DNA of 64,000 bases from Prochlorococcus sp. AG-402-P16 (GTDB lineage: Bacteria; Cyanobacteriota; Cyanobacteriia; PCC-6307; Cyanobiaceae), in the NCBI GenBank assembly GCA_003216295.1, contig QCJB01000001.1, positions 62,001-126,000 of the forward strand, given 5' to 3'. Every line of letters starts with the position of its first letter. Within the stretch, counting starts at the first letter, position 1. This document shows positions 10,739-22,504 of the stretch, piece after piece. The notes under the pieces are model-generated. The model was not told the DNA's origin and searched no databases. It saw only the letters and a program-made list of their open reading frames with translations. A program made the position numbers and the translations under genes.

Positions 10739-11545
10739 CTAATTATTTGAAACAACTCCATCAAATGGCGAACTGGGCTTTGCAATGAGACTTCTTTCCA
10801 GCCTTCCAGATAAATATGCATCTCTTCCTGCTTCGATGGCCCTAGAAAAGGCCTTAGCCATCAAAACAGGGTTTTTTGCTAATGCGATAGCACTATTGAT
10901 TAGAACTCCATCTGCTCCTATTTCAAGAGCTTGTGCTGCTTCACTTGGAACTCCGATTCCTGCATCGATAATTATTGGGATTTGAGCTTCTTCGATAATC
11001 ATGGCAATGTTGTCTAAATTTCTGATGCCTTGAGCAGATCCAATTGGAGAGCCAAGGGGCATAACAGTTGCACATCCAATTTCTTCAAGTTTTTTAGCAA
11101 TTAACGGATCAGAATTTATATAAGGAAGGACAGTAAAACCCTCTTTCACTAATTGTTCTGCCGCTTTCAAAGTCCCGATTGGGTCTGGTAATAAATATTT
11201 CTTGTCAGGAATTACCTCTAGTTTGACAAAATTATTAGTTTCTTGACCAGCTAGCTTTGCTAATTCTCTCCCCAATCTTGCTACTCGAATAGCTTCTTCA
11301 GCATTTGTGCAACCTGCAGTATTTGGAAGCATCCAAATTTTTTTCCAGTTGATTGATTCCATTAAACCTTTATGACCATTTTCTAAGCCTTGAATTCTTC
11401 TCACTGCGACAGTGACTAGTTCACATTTTGTATTGATGATGCAGTTTTTCATTACCTCCATTGATGAGTATTTTCCAGTTCCAACTAGCAGCCTGCTTTG
11501 GAATTCTTTGTTTCCTATCTTGAGTAATTGATTAGAGTTTTTCAT
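10739..11545 (-). CDS. thiG: Thiazole synthase
   Basis: [57 protein letters not shown]. Confidence 0.96.
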   Translation of the reverse strand: MKNSNQLLKIGNKEFQSRLLVGTGKYSSMEVMKNCIINTKCELVTVAVRRIQGLENGHKGLMESINWKKIWMLPNTAGCTNAEEAIRVARLGRELAKLAGQETNNFVKLEVIPDKKYLLPDPIGTLKAAEQLVKEGFTVLPYINSDPLIAKKLEEIGCATVMPLGSPIGSAQGIRNLDNIAMIIEEAQIPIIIDAGIGVPSEAAQALEIGADGVLINSAIALAKNPVLMAKAFSRAIEAGRDAYLSGRLERSLIAKPSSPFDGVVSNN

Positions 11546-11574
11546 GATTAAAAATATAATTAATTAAGATTTAT

Positions 11575-12132
11575 TTAGAAACCTTTTTTGTCTAAAGATT
11601 GATTTTTATTTTTACCAATTATACGTTCAAGCCTTTTTATTTGAGTGATTGCAGTTTTATTTTTAGGATCTATTTTTAAAACCTCTTGATAATTTTTATA
11701 AGCCTCATCTTCTTTAAGTAAGCGTTGATAAGCAAATCCAAGATTATTTAATGCAACTGGATACTCCGATTTTGCTGTTAATGCTTTTTTATAATGAATA
11801 ATAGCTGTTTTAAAGTCATTTTGAGCAGCGAGTGCAAAACCTAATGCGTTCTCAATAAGGGCTTTGGCTTCATCAGGTTCTCCTTCAATTTTTTTTAATG
11901 CTTGTTTTAAAGTTGATGTGGCTTGAGGATATAATCGTTTCTTTATTTGAACCGATGCTAATTCATACATTTTTGCTGAATTTTCCTTGGTATTTGAATC
12001 TTTATTTTCTAACTTTATTAGCTTGAGTTCATCTCTTCTTACTTTATAAAGTTGTCTTCCAACTAAAATAGATATCACTAATAAGAGTAAACATAGACCT
12101 ATTAAGTAAGCTTGAGGAAGATTAAGTTGCAT
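11575..12132 (-). CDS. Membrane-anchored TPR protein
   Basis: N-terminal TM segment; TPR repeats ALIENALGFALAAQNDFKTAIIHYKKAL and ALNNLGFAYQRLLKEDEAYKNYQEVLKIDP. Confidence 0.85.
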   Translation of the reverse strand: MQLNLPQAYLIGLCLLLLVISILVGRQLYKVRRDELKLIKLENKDSNTKENSAKMYELASVQIKKRLYPQATSTLKQALKKIEGEPDEAKALIENALGFALAAQNDFKTAIIHYKKALTAKSEYPVALNNLGFAYQRLLKEDEAYKNYQEVLKIDPKNKTAITQIKRLERIIGKNKNQSLDKKGF

Positions 12133-12273
12133 CTCTTATACCTCGGTTTCTAATTTAAATAAAATATAAATATATTTTTTTTCCATATTTTTGTTTTAGT
12201 AATTTTAACTTTTCAAATTATTTTAATCAATTTTTTCAGTATTTAAATGGCTAAGCAAGCTAATCAAATATTT

Positions 12274-12621
12274 TTAAACTTTTGAATTAGCAGCAATGTT
12301 TGTAAAACTTTTAGGATCAGCAACGGCTAATTGAGCCAACATTTTTCTGTTGATTCTGATATCAGCTTTTTTTAAGCCGCCAATAAACTTGCTATAACTT
12401 AATCCATTCAATCTTGCAGCTGCATTTATTCTTGCTATCCAAAGTCTTCTGAAATCCCGCTTTCTTCTTCTTCTATCTCGATATGCATTACAAAGAGCTT
12501 TCATAACTCTTTGATTAGCAGTACGAAATAATGTTCCATTACCTCCTCTAAAACCTTTAGCTAGATGAAGGATTTTGTTTCTACGTTTTCTTGCTACATT
12601 TCCTCTTTTTACGCGTGCCAT
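12274..12621 (-). CDS. rplT: 50S ribosomal protein L20
   Basis: [27 protein letters not shown]. Confidence 0.97.
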   Translation of the reverse strand: MARVKRGNVARKRRNKILHLAKGFRGGNGTLFRTANQRVMKALCNAYRDRRRRKRDFRRLWIARINAAARLNGLSYSKFIGGLKKADIRINRKMLAQLAVADPKSFTNIAANSKV

Positions 12622-12670
12622 GGTTAATAAGAAATCAAAATTAATTGAACTGATAAAGTTTTAATAGTTT

Positions 12671-12868
12671 TTATGCATAAGGGAGCATAAGACTGACATT
12701 TTCAGCATCACGTTCATCAACAACAGCTTTTGTTTTCAGGTGTCTTTTTAATTTAGGACTTTTGTGGTCGAGTAAGTGATTGTGAAATGCACGTCGTCTC
12801 ATGAACTTGCCCGTGCCAGTCGCTTTGAACCGCTTTGCGGCAGCTTTGCGGGTCTTGAGCTTTGGCAT
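12671..12868 (-). CDS. rpmI: 50S ribosomal protein L35
   Basis: [37 protein letters not shown]; start corrected from track ORF 12671..12895. Confidence 0.96.
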   Translation of the reverse strand: MPKLKTRKAAAKRFKATGTGKFMRRRAFHNHLLDHKSPKLKRHLKTKAVVDERDAENVSLMLPYA

Positions 12869-12961
12869 TGATAAAGCATAGTTAGTACATAACAATACGC
12901 CCTAAAGCTCACTTAAGCCAACCCAAAATTATGAAATTCTTGCTGGAGGGAGATTTTTGTT

Positions 12962-14518
12962 GTGATTAAAAGTTTTTTCAGTGCTCAGAAACGCATTTTT
13001 GCTTGTAGTTTTCTGGTCTTCATTGGTTGGCAACATTTCAATCAAAGTTATTCAGCAAATTCAAGCAAAGTTAATTTTTTTCCAACTCATCATGTTCCAC
13101 CTGAAACTATTTCAATTAGTCCAGCAAAAAATGTATTGCTTGTTGGGATCAAACCATATTTGGGAAAAGAAATTTTCAATGATGAGGCCTCTCCATCATT
13201 AAGGCTTGTAAGCAATGGTAGTAACTTGATTTTAAAAGATGCCAACGGAGTTGTTCGAAAGGCTAATGAAATTAATATTGGTTGGCGAGCAAAAAAATTA
13301 ACAAATCCAAAAGTGTTTGTTCGTCAAGTAATCGGTCCACTGGCGAGTTTCGAGTCTGCTGAAAGATTGGCTAATGATCTAAAAGAAAAAGATATTCCAT
13401 CAATAATTGCACATCCACTTGATTGGGAGCTTTGGGTGGCTGGTGATTTAACGATTCCTAAGTCTATACAATCTAATTTAATAAAAATCACAGTTAATAA
13501 GTCTATTGTTCCTTTTTTAAATGATACCAATGGCAAAATTGCTCTCAAAGGACCAATCTCGTTAGAAGCTCCAGACGGATTGCTTTGGGGCAATGGGGTT
13601 TACTTGGGACCTTTTTCAATTCAGTTAAATGCATATGGAACTTGGACATTGGTTGAACATGTTCCTATAGAGCGATATCTCCAGGGAGTAGTTCCTTATG
13701 AGATTGGATTTAATTCCCCAGAAGCAGCTCTAGCAGCTCAAGCAGTTTTAGCGAGAACATGGGCTGTCGCTAACAGTCATAGATTCAAAGTTGATGGATA
13801 TAACCTTTGTAGTGACACACAATGTCAAGTTTATAAAAATCCTTCCTCGGCTAACAATAAAATCAAAAAAGCTATTCAAACAACAGCTGGCAAAATTCTT
13901 ACTTGGAATAATCAACCAATTAATACTGTTTATCACGCTACAAATGGCGGAGTAATGGCTTCAGTCAATGAGGCATGGTCAATTAGTTCGGTTCCTTACT
14001 TAAGCGCTCGCTTGGATGGACCAAAACAATGGTCTCGTGGAATTGAGTTGCCTTTGTCAAATGAAAAATTTTTGAAAACTTTTTTATTTTCAGAGTCTGA
14101 AGCTTTTGGTTCTAATCATCCACTTTTCAGGTGGAATAGAACCCTAGAAACTTCTCAGGTCTTAGATTACTTAAAGAGCTCTAGCAAAGTTTCTAATTCT
14201 TTTTATCCAAAAAAAATTAAAGTTGAAAATAGAGGTCCAAGTGGAAGAGTTACGTTTTTAAAAATTGTAGGAGATAGTGGATCCGAAATATCCCTCAAAC
14301 TTGATGAGATTCGTCGAGTTTTGAGAAAATTGCCAAGTACTTTGTTTGTTGTTAAAGAAATTAAAGAAGGTAAATGGCTTTTTTCGGGTGGAGGTTTTGG
14401 TCATGGAGCAGGAATGTCGCAGTCTGGGGCTATAGAATTAGCAAAAAATGGATGGACTACCAAACAAATTCTTTCTCATTATTATCCAAAAACAAAATAT
14501 GGATTTTTGTCTGAGTGA
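12962..14518 (+). CDS. SpoIID/LytB domain protein
   Basis: YLQGVVPYEIGFNSPEAALAAQAVLARTWAVAN, FGHGAGMSQSGAIELAKNGWTTKQILSHYYP; N-terminal signal-like segment. Confidence 0.92.
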   Translation: MIKSFFSAQKRIFACSFLVFIGWQHFNQSYSANSSKVNFFPTHHVPPETISISPAKNVLLVGIKPYLGKEIFNDEASPSLRLVSNGSNLILKDANGVVRKANEINIGWRAKKLTNPKVFVRQVIGPLASFESAERLANDLKEKDIPSIIAHPLDWELWVAGDLTIPKSIQSNLIKITVNKSIVPFLNDTNGKIALKGPISLEAPDGLLWGNGVYLGPFSIQLNAYGTWTLVEHVPIERYLQGVVPYEIGFNSPEAALAAQAVLARTWAVANSHRFKVDGYNLCSDTQCQVYKNPSSANNKIKKAIQTTAGKILTWNNQPINTVYHATNGGVMASVNEAWSISSVPYLSARLDGPKQWSRGIELPLSNEKFLKTFLFSESEAFGSNHPLFRWNRTLETSQVLDYLKSSSKVSNSFYPKKIKVENRGPSGRVTFLKIVGDSGSEISLKLDEIRRVLRKLPSTLFVVKEIKEGKWLFSGGGFGHGAGMSQSGAIELAKNGWTTKQILSHYYPKTKYGFLSE

Positions 14519-14559
14519 TGGCAGCACCTTAGAGTAATTAGCTGATTAAGGATTACTCC

Positions 14560-15876
14560 ATGGCTTTAGCCAAAATAAGTGGAGAAAACCGACGTAGTAA
14601 GTCAATATTATTTTTGATTTGCTGCGCTTTAGCAGGGATTTTTCCTCATTTCATTGACCCACCCAGGAATTTATTCCCTGCAATTACTTTAGCTTTGCTT
14701 TTGGGAGGCTATGGATTAAGAGTTGTTTTAAGAGAGCGGAGGGAAAATTACCTGTTACCAGATGAGGATGTCCCTCAAGAAAAGGATTTGTTAGAAACTC
14801 TTCCTAAAGTTGATGTATTAGTTGCTGCTCGTGACGAAGAAAATGTTATTGAGAGATTAGTTTCAAGACTTTTATCAATTGAATATCCTGCGGAAAAAAT
14901 ATCACTCTGGATCATTGATGATGGAAGTCAAGATAATACACCTTTGTTATTAAAAGAATTAAGTGAAAAGTACACTAGTGTTAATGTTTTAACTCGTAAA
15001 AGACATAGTGGAGGAGGTAAATCAGGAGCTCTCAATTCAGTATTGGAAAAAACTGACGGAGAATGGCTATTTATTCTGGACGCGGATGCTCAATTGCAGA
15101 GTAATGTATTACTAAGAGCTATAAGTCTTGCTTTGGGAGGAGGGTGGTCTGGTGTTCAATTAAGAAAAGCTGTTATCAATTATAAGTTTAATCAAATTGC
15201 TTCATTTCAGGCAATGGAGATGGCAATGGATGCTGTTATCCAGAGAGGAAGACTTGCTTGTGGTGGTATAGCTGAGTTAAGGGGAAACGGTCAATTAATT
15301 AATAGACAAATACTTGAATCATGTGGTGGATTTAATGAACAAACTATTACCGATGATTTAGATTTAAGTTTTCGTTTTTTATTAAATCGCTCTCCAATTG
15401 CGATCATGTGGGACCCTCCTGTTCAAGAAGAGGCAGTTGAATCGATTTGGGCCCTTTTTAGACAGAGAAAAAGATGGGCTGAAGGTGGACTTCAAAGATT
15501 TTTTGATTATTGGCCATTATTAATCTCGAAACGTATTACAAATTTCAAAAAATTAGATTTGACTGCTTTTTTTCTATTGCAATACGCATTACCAGTTGTA
15601 TCATTCATAGATTTTATTTTTTCAATTATTTTATCTAAAATGCCACTGTATTGGCCTTTATCCATAGTTGCATTGAGTATTTCTTGCTTAGCTTATTGGA
15701 AAGGGTGCTCTAAAAAAAGTGAAGGTCCAGATTTACCATCACCTAATCTAATGAATATACTTGGAGCAACAATTTATCTTGCTCACTGGTTTATTGTTAT
15801 ACCTTATGTAGTTATCAAGATGTCAATATATCCAAAGAAATTAGTTTGGGCAAAAACTAATCATGTTGGTTTTTAA
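14560..15876 (+). CDS. Family 2 glycosyltransferase (membrane)
   Basis: VDVLVAARDEENVIERLVSRLL, DADAQLQSNVLLRAI, QRKRWAEGGLQRF; C-terminal TM segments. Confidence 0.92.
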   Translation: MALAKISGENRRSKSILFLICCALAGIFPHFIDPPRNLFPAITLALLLGGYGLRVVLRERRENYLLPDEDVPQEKDLLETLPKVDVLVAARDEENVIERLVSRLLSIEYPAEKISLWIIDDGSQDNTPLLLKELSEKYTSVNVLTRKRHSGGGKSGALNSVLEKTDGEWLFILDADAQLQSNVLLRAISLALGGGWSGVQLRKAVINYKFNQIASFQAMEMAMDAVIQRGRLACGGIAELRGNGQLINRQILESCGGFNEQTITDDLDLSFRFLLNRSPIAIMWDPPVQEEAVESIWALFRQRKRWAEGGLQRFFDYWPLLISKRITNFKKLDLTAFFLLQYALPVVSFIDFIFSIILSKMPLYWPLSIVALSISCLAYWKGCSKKSEGPDLPSPNLMNILGATIYLAHWFIVIPYVVIKMSIYPKKLVWAKTNHVGF

Positions 15877-15889
15877 TTTAATTTTTTAT

Positions 15890-17587
15890 TTAATCAAGAT
15901 TGATAACTTCTCCATTAAAAAAATCAGCAAATTGCTTTGCTTGATTATCTATAATATTCGAATTAAATTTACTTGCTGATTGTATTTCTGTTTTAGAATC
16001 TAATAACTTTTCATTTTTATGAATCGATTTTAACTCTAGTTTATTTTCTTTTTTCTTGATAGTTGTTTCCTTTTTGTTTTGACTAATTAAGCTATCTTTT
16101 TGTTGTATTAAAATAACTTTTATTGATCCTCCAATTGTTTTATAAAATGCCTCTTCAATTAATTTTTTTCGACTTTGAATCATATTTATCCATTTTTCTG
16201 ATATTGCTATTTCGGCTGAGTCTGAATTTAAATTTATCAGTTTTGCTTGCTGTGAAAGAAGCATTTTTGTTGAAGGAAGTTCTAGCATTGCTATAACTTT
16301 TTGCCAGGTTTGATCTAAACTCGTCTTTTGATTGGAAGAAGAATCATCTTGACTAGACCTTATTAAAATATCTTTAGGATTATTATAAGATTTTTTTCTT
16401 TCAGATTCATTGTTTTGATTGGCGGGATCAATATTATTAGGTTTAACTGTATCTTGGATTGAATTTTTTATATTTTCATTTTGTCTTGAATCGACTTCTG
16501 CAATCATTCCTAACAATTGAATTTCTAGCCACAATTTTGGTTGAAAGCTATTTCTTAAATTATTTTCTGAGCCTTTTAATTTAGCTTGTAAATTTAGTAT
16601 TTGATCAAGCTCAATAGAATTTGCGATATTTTTTAGGTCTTGACTATTTTCTTTTGATATATTGCATAGATCAACTTCATTCTGTGCAACTTTAATAACG
16701 ACTAAGTCTCTTAAAATTGATGCTATACCTTGCAATATTGCAATAGGTTCTTTTCCATTTTCAATTAAATTTCCGCAAATATTTAAAATAGAACTTGCAT
16801 CTTTACTTGTTAGTGATAAAGCTAATTTGATTAATTCTTCTTCTGGTACTGCACCTATTAAATTAATAACAGTTGATTGAGTTATCGGGGGTGGGAGTAG
16901 GCTAACTTGATCAAGTAAACTCTCAGCATCTCTTAATCCTCCTTGAGAGTGTTTAGCAATTAGCAATATTGCTTCATCATTTATAGAAATATCTTCTTTG
17001 AAAGCAATATTACTTAAATGACTTTGCAAATCCTTTAGCCCGATTCTGCGAAAATCAAATCGCATACATCTACTTAAAATTGTAGGTAAAACTCGCTGCG
17101 GATCTGTTGTCGCAAGTATGAACACAACTTGAGCAGGCGGCTCTTCAAGGGTCTTTAAAAGAGCATTGAAAGCGGCAGTCGACAGCATATGGCATTCATC
17201 AATTACATAAACTTTCCATCTAGCTTTTGCGGGGGCAAACCTAGACCTTTCTATTAATTCGCGAATATTTTCAACTCCAGTATTGGATGCTGCATCAATT
17301 TCAATTATGTCTAAAGCATTGCCAGAGTTAATTCCTTTACAGATTTCACATTCACCGCAAGGCTCAATTGTAGCTTGCTCACTCTTTAAACAATTAAGAG
17401 ATTTTGCAAAAATTCTTGCACTTGAGGTCTTGCCCGTTCCTCGAGGACCTGAAAATATATAAGCAGGAGCAATACGGTCGCTGATTAATGCTTGTTTGAG
17501 GGTAGTTGTAATTGGAGTTTGACCAACAAGCTCATCAAAGCGTGTAGGTCGATATTTATGGTGTAAAGGTTCATAAGGTTTTAACAT
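15890..17587 (-). CDS. dnaX: DNA polymerase III subunit gamma/tau
   Basis: YRPTRFDELVGQTPITTTLKQAL, FSGPRGTGKTSSARIFAKSLNC, Zn-binding Cys cluster. Confidence 0.96.
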   Translation of the reverse strand: MLKPYEPLHHKYRPTRFDELVGQTPITTTLKQALISDRIAPAYIFSGPRGTGKTSSARIFAKSLNCLKSEQATIEPCGECEICKGINSGNALDIIEIDAASNTGVENIRELIERSRFAPAKARWKVYVIDECHMLSTAAFNALLKTLEEPPAQVVFILATTDPQRVLPTILSRCMRFDFRRIGLKDLQSHLSNIAFKEDISINDEAILLIAKHSQGGLRDAESLLDQVSLLPPPITQSTVINLIGAVPEEELIKLALSLTSKDASSILNICGNLIENGKEPIAILQGIASILRDLVVIKVAQNEVDLCNISKENSQDLKNIANSIELDQILNLQAKLKGSENNLRNSFQPKLWLEIQLLGMIAEVDSRQNENIKNSIQDTVKPNNIDPANQNNESERKKSYNNPKDILIRSSQDDSSSNQKTSLDQTWQKVIAMLELPSTKMLLSQQAKLINLNSDSAEIAISEKWINMIQSRKKLIEEAFYKTIGGSIKVILIQQKDSLISQNKKETTIKKKENKLELKSIHKNEKLLDSKTEIQSASKFNSNIIDNQAKQFADFFNGEVINLD

Positions 17588-17733
17588 TTGCTCTCAAAGA
17601 AATGTATGAATTTAACCTTGATTTATTTATCATAATCTAAGTTCAAAGTTGTAAGAAAATTATATTCAGTTTTTTTCTGAGAATCTTTTCATTTTTTCTA
17701 TTAATTTAAACTTGATATGATCAAAGCTTATCT

Positions 17734-19092
17734 TTAAGCCGACTCTTTAACGATTCTTGCGTCATTTGATGGTAGAGGTACAATTTTGCCACCAGTAATT
17801 TCATCTACCATTTTTTTTGTTACGTTGAAGTTTTTAATTTTTGTTTGAGAGGGAAGACTATACATAAGATCTAGCATGATTTCTTCAACTATTCCTCTTA
17901 AAGCTCTAGCTCCAGTTTTTCTTCGATAAGCTTCTTGTGCGATAGCTTCAACAGCATTTTCGTCAAACGTAAGTTCTACATTATCCATACTTAATAAGGT
18001 TCTAAATTGTTTGACTAAGGCATCTCTTGGTTCGGTAAGAATAGATTCTAGTGCTTTTGCGTTTAAAGGTTCTAAAATTGCGCTGACTGGCATTCTTCCA
18101 ATAAATTCAGGAATTAGTCCATATTTCACAAGATCGTCAGGTTCTAAGTCATTAATTAAGTTGGCTCCTTTCCTATCTCTACTAGATTTAGTTCTAGTTT
18201 TATTTTCATTTGGTACAAAACCAATTGAATTTTTTCCAAGTCTTTTTTGCACTACATCATCTAAGCCAACAAAAGCTCCTCCACAGATGAAGAGAATCTG
18301 GCTTGTATCTATTTGAATAGAATCATGATAAGGGTGTTTTCTGCCTCCCTGAGGCGGAACATTTGCAACAGTGCCCTCCAGCATTTTCAAAAGTGCTTGC
18401 TGCACTCCTTCTCCCGAAACATCACGAGTAATAGATGGGTTTTCACTTTTTCTTGCAATTTTGTCAATTTCATCGATATAAATAATTCCTCGTTGAGCCA
18501 AATCCACATCCATGTCTGCTTTTTGCAGTAGACGTAAAAGAATATTTTCTACATCTTCTCCAACATATCCAGCCTCAGTAAGAGTTGTTGCATCAGCAAC
18601 TGCAAAAGGCACATCAAGCATTTCTGCCAATGTTTGAGCCAATAATGTTTTTCCACACCCAGTTGGTCCAATCAACAAAATATTTGATTTTTGTAATTTG
18701 GTTGCTGTTAAATCAGTTTCCCCAGACCCATCCCCTTGCCATGTCAGTCTCTTGTAGTGATTGTAGACAGCAACTGAAAGGATTTTTTTGGCTGGTTCTT
18801 GACCGACAACTTGAGCATCTAAAAACTTTTTAATTTCAATAGGTTTTGGAATCGAAGCAAGAGTTGGCGCAGGTTTCGTTCGATTTGTAGACGCGGGTTT
18901 AGCTTTATTGTTTTGATCAGTACCGTTCCTTTGATGACTAGGATTATCAATCAGTTCTTCATCTAAAATTTCGTTGCATAAGTCGATACATTCATCGCAT
19001 ATGTAAACTCCTGGACCAGCAATGAGTTTTCTCACCTGGTCTTGGGCCTTGCCACAAAAGGAGCATTTAAGATGGGCCTCAAATTTTGCCAT
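17734..19092 (-). CDS. clpX: ATP-dependent Clp protease ATP-binding subunit ClpX
   Basis: Zinc finger [45 protein letters not shown]. Confidence 0.98.
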   Translation of the reverse strand: MAKFEAHLKCSFCGKAQDQVRKLIAGPGVYICDECIDLCNEILDEELIDNPSHQRNGTDQNNKAKPASTNRTKPAPTLASIPKPIEIKKFLDAQVVGQEPAKKILSVAVYNHYKRLTWQGDGSGETDLTATKLQKSNILLIGPTGCGKTLLAQTLAEMLDVPFAVADATTLTEAGYVGEDVENILLRLLQKADMDVDLAQRGIIYIDEIDKIARKSENPSITRDVSGEGVQQALLKMLEGTVANVPPQGGRKHPYHDSIQIDTSQILFICGGAFVGLDDVVQKRLGKNSIGFVPNENKTRTKSSRDRKGANLINDLEPDDLVKYGLIPEFIGRMPVSAILEPLNAKALESILTEPRDALVKQFRTLLSMDNVELTFDENAVEAIAQEAYRRKTGARALRGIVEEIMLDLMYSLPSQTKIKNFNVTKKMVDEITGGKIVPLPSNDARIVKESA

Positions 19093-19198
19093 CGAGCTCT
19101 TTTAAAATAAAGGGATTAATAGACCGATAATTAATTTTATTCAGTCTCAATTAATAGGATCATTGAGGATTAGTGACTTGTCAGCTTTCCTTAATGAT

Positions 19199-19855
19199 TC
19201 ATATGGAGTTGAGATTTGAAACTACTTTGTCGATCAGGCCATATTCAACCGCTTCTTGAGGAGAAAGGAAGTGGTCACGGTCAGTGTCTTCTGAAATTTT
19301 GTCAATATTTTGACCAGTATGTTCAGATAAAAGTGAGTTAAGAGTTTCTTTAAGATAAAGAATTTCTTTTGCTTGAATTTCAATCTCTACAGCTTGACCT
19401 TGAGCACCACCAAGAGGTTGATGAATCATTATGCGTGAATTTGGTAGAGCAAGGCGCTTCCCTTTTGTCCCTCCTGAAAGTAAAAAAGCTCCCATGCTGG
19501 CTGCAAGCCCATAGCAAATTGTTATGACATCAGGACTGACTTGTTGCATGGTGTCATATATGGCAAGTCCAGCAGTGACAGATCCTCCAGGTGAGTTGAT
19601 GTACAATTGGATATCTTTTTCTGGATCATCAGCTTCTAAAAAAAGCATTTGAGCTACAAGTGCATCTGCTACTTGATCGTTGACATCAGTTCCGAGAAAG
19701 ATGATTCTTTCGCGAAGTAATCGGGAATAAATGTCAAAAGCACGGTCACCTTGACCAGATTGCTCAATGACTGTTGGCAAAACTCCAGGTCCAGAGAATA
19801 GGGAGGAGTTGTTCCAGTAACTTTTTATTGGATAATTTTTTCTAGCTTCAATCAC
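19199..19855 (-). CDS. clpP: ATP-dependent Clp protease proteolytic subunit ClpP
   Basis: [43 protein letters not shown]; upstream of clpX. Confidence 0.97.
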   Translation of the reverse strand: MIEARKNYPIKSYWNNSSLFSGPGVLPTVIEQSGQGDRAFDIYSRLLRERIIFLGTDVNDQVADALVAQMLFLEADDPEKDIQLYINSPGGSVTAGLAIYDTMQQVSPDVITICYGLAASMGAFLLSGGTKGKRLALPNSRIMIHQPLGGAQGQAVEIEIQAKEILYLKETLNSLLSEHTGQNIDKISEDTDRDHFLSPQEAVEYGLIDKVVSNLNSI

Positions 19856-19899
19856 CTTGAAAGTTTAGGTAGCTAACACTTTTAATCTATGTGGAGAAA

Positions 19900-21318
19900 C
19901 TAGGATTTGGGGGTTTTAGAACTTTTCTTTTCTTTATTTGTTTTTGTTGTTTTCTTTTTTGAACTTTTCTCAATCTTTTTTGTAGTGTTTGTGTTTGCCT
20001 TTTTCTCAATAACAGTATTATTCTCCTCAAGCCAGGCAAGTAATTTTTCTTGCAATAGATCATCTGTAATCGCGTTTTTTAATCGATCAGCATCTATATC
20101 TTTTTCGTTCGCAACTTTTAAATCAGCTTCAATTTCTTTGATTTTTGCATTGATTTCATTTTCTGAAACTTCAATTTTTTCTGATTGAGCCAAAGCATTT
20201 AAAGCTAATTTTTGTCGAAGTTTTTTTTCTGCTTCCCCTTTCGAGGATTCCATTAACGATTTCACAAGCTCTGGGGTAAACATAGATTTGACATCTATTC
20301 CTTGTTGAGCAAAGTTTTGAGCAGTTTGTTCAACAATTAACCTAACCTCTTGATCAATAAGACTTTTTGGAAGCTCAACTTCCAGTTCTTTAACCAAGGC
20401 ATCAAGGAGAGAGTCTTGACGGTTTTGAGTTTGCTTTTTGTCATTGTCTTCTCTAAGTCTTTTTTCAAGGTCCGAACGTAAATCGGCTAAATTATCTTTA
20501 TCACTTGCTTGCTTTGCAAAATCATCATTAAGTTCTGGTAATTCTTTTATTTTTAAATCTTCTAGAGTTACATTAAACTCAGCTTTTCTGCCTTTTGCAT
20601 CTTCTTGATGATAATCCTTAGGAAATTCGCATTTTAAAATTTTTGCATCGTTAATATTCATTCCTATAACCCCTTCAATAAATCCAGGTATCATCCGACC
20701 TTCTTCTAATTCTATTTCTATTGAATCTGCACTTCCTCCTTCAATTTCACTTCCGTCATCTGAGAAATTTCCTTTAAAACTTACAATTGCAATATCTCCT
20801 GGTTGAGCTGAACGATTAGTAACAGGGACTTTAGTTGCGAGTTGACTTCGTGATTGCTCAATGAGTTCATCAACTTTGCTGGGGTTGAAGTTCAATTTCT
20901 CTACTTCTGCAGTGAGCCCCGAAGTTTTTTTTAAAGTTGGAGTAGGAGCAATATCAGTCTCAAGTTTTAATGTAAGAATTTTCTCAGGGTTGAAATTTTC
21001 CAACATAGTTTCAAAGCCATCTTGTAATTCTGGCTCACATAAAGGTTCTATTCCTTCCTGATCTAAGGTCTCTGTCCAAATTTTTTGTAAAAGTGATTCC
21101 AGAGCGGATGCTTGTATTCTTTTGACGCCAAGCTGTTGAATTACTACTGCCTTAGGTACTTTCCCCTTGCGAAATCCAGGAATTGAAATGGTTCGGCTTA
21201 GTTTATTTAAAGCTTCGTTGTAACTATTTTTGCATCGATCTGCAGGGACTTCTACCTCTACAGCAATTCTGCTATTGGGCGCAGAACTGGTTTTTACTTT
21301 TAATTTGGCAGCACTCAT
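19900..21318 (-). CDS. tig: Trigger factor
   Basis: ISIPGFRKGKVPKAVVIQQLG, FKBP-type insert, upstream of clpP-clpX; Lys/Thr-rich C-terminal tail. Confidence 0.96.
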   Translation of the reverse strand: MSAAKLKVKTSSAPNSRIAVEVEVPADRCKNSYNEALNKLSRTISIPGFRKGKVPKAVVIQQLGVKRIQASALESLLQKIWTETLDQEGIEPLCEPELQDGFETMLENFNPEKILTLKLETDIAPTPTLKKTSGLTAEVEKLNFNPSKVDELIEQSRSQLATKVPVTNRSAQPGDIAIVSFKGNFSDDGSEIEGGSADSIEIELEEGRMIPGFIEGVIGMNINDAKILKCEFPKDYHQEDAKGRKAEFNVTLEDLKIKELPELNDDFAKQASDKDNLADLRSDLEKRLREDNDKKQTQNRQDSLLDALVKELEVELPKSLIDQEVRLIVEQTAQNFAQQGIDVKSMFTPELVKSLMESSKGEAEKKLRQKLALNALAQSEKIEVSENEINAKIKEIEADLKVANEKDIDADRLKNAITDDLLQEKLLAWLEENNTVIEKKANTNTTKKIEKSSKKKTTKTNKEKKSSKTPKS

Positions 21319-21409
21319 TGAATAGCAATTCTCAAATTTGGTTAGCTTAAGAAAGCGTTAGTTCACTTCCAAAGCTATTGTGGCCTAAAAGCATCGAAAA
21401 ATTTAGTAT

Positions 21410-22504
21410 TTGTTGATTTTTCCAATAAGAAAATTTTTTAAAAGCCTTTTAATTCTCTTTTCACAAAGTTTGAAACCTCAATTTCTTCTACCAGACAGAC
21501 CTCTTACAGTTGGGATCCTCGGATCTAGTGGAGCTGTAGGCAAAGAAATTTTATCTTTGCTGCAGGAAAGATCTTTTCCTGTTGAGAAATTAATTTTATT
21601 AGCATCTCATCGTTCTGCAGGAGAGATTCAAAGTTTTTGTGGCAAAGAATTGATTGTGCAAGAAACAACTCAAGAGAGTTTTAAAAATGTAGATTTAATT
21701 TTGGCTTCAGCTGGTAGTTCAATATCTCGTAAATGGAAAAATGTAATTCAAAGTTCAGGCGCTTTGATGATTGATAACTCAAGTGCATTTCGAATGGATG
21801 ATCAAGTCCCTTTGATTGTTCCTGAGGTCAATCCTTCTGATGCAAAAAAACACAAAGGTTTAATTGCTAATCCAAACTGCACGACGATTTTATTGGCATT
21901 AGTTTTAGCTCCTTTGGCTAGGCATATTCCAATCAAGAGAATTGTTGTATCAACTTATCAATCTGCTAGTGGCGCTGGAGCAAAGGCAATGGAGGAATTA
22001 GAGAAATTAAGTCAAGAAGCTTTAGATGGATTAATTCCAAAAAGTAAAGTGCTTCCTTATTCTTTGGCCTTTAACCTTTTTTTGCATAACTCCCCTTTGC
22101 AATCAAATAATTATTGCGAAGAAGAAATGAAAATGGTTAATGAGACTAGAAAGATTCTAGGCCAACCAAAGCTTTCTTTAACGGCAACATGTGTAAGGGT
22201 TCCAGTTTTAAGAGCGCATTCAGAAGCAGTAAATATTGAATTCACAAAGCCTTTCCCCGTAAAAGAAGCCTATGAGGTCTTGGAATCTGCACTTGGAGTT
22301 GAAATACTTGAGGATCTTGAAAAAAATCGTTTTCCAATGCCATTAGATGTAACCGGCAAGGATCCAATATCCGTTGGTCGTATAAGGCAAGATATAAGCA
22401 ACCCCAATGCACTGGATCTATGGCTTTGCGGAGATCAAATCAGGAAAGGTGCAGCACTTAATGCCGTGCAAATTGCTGAACTCTTGCTACCTAAGAAATC
22501 ATGA
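21410..22504 (+). CDS. asd: Aspartate-semialdehyde dehydrogenase (true start may be internal)
   Basis: [57 protein letters not shown]. Confidence 0.95.
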   Translation: MLIFPIRKFFKSLLILFSQSLKPQFLLPDRPLTVGILGSSGAVGKEILSLLQERSFPVEKLILLASHRSAGEIQSFCGKELIVQETTQESFKNVDLILASAGSSISRKWKNVIQSSGALMIDNSSAFRMDDQVPLIVPEVNPSDAKKHKGLIANPNCTTILLALVLAPLARHIPIKRIVVSTYQSASGAGAKAMEELEKLSQEALDGLIPKSKVLPYSLAFNLFLHNSPLQSNNYCEEEMKMVNETRKILGQPKLSLTATCVRVPVLRAHSEAVNIEFTKPFPVKEAYEVLESALGVEILEDLEKNRFPMPLDVTGKDPISVGRIRQDISNPNALDLWLCGDQIRKGAALNAVQIAELLLPKKS

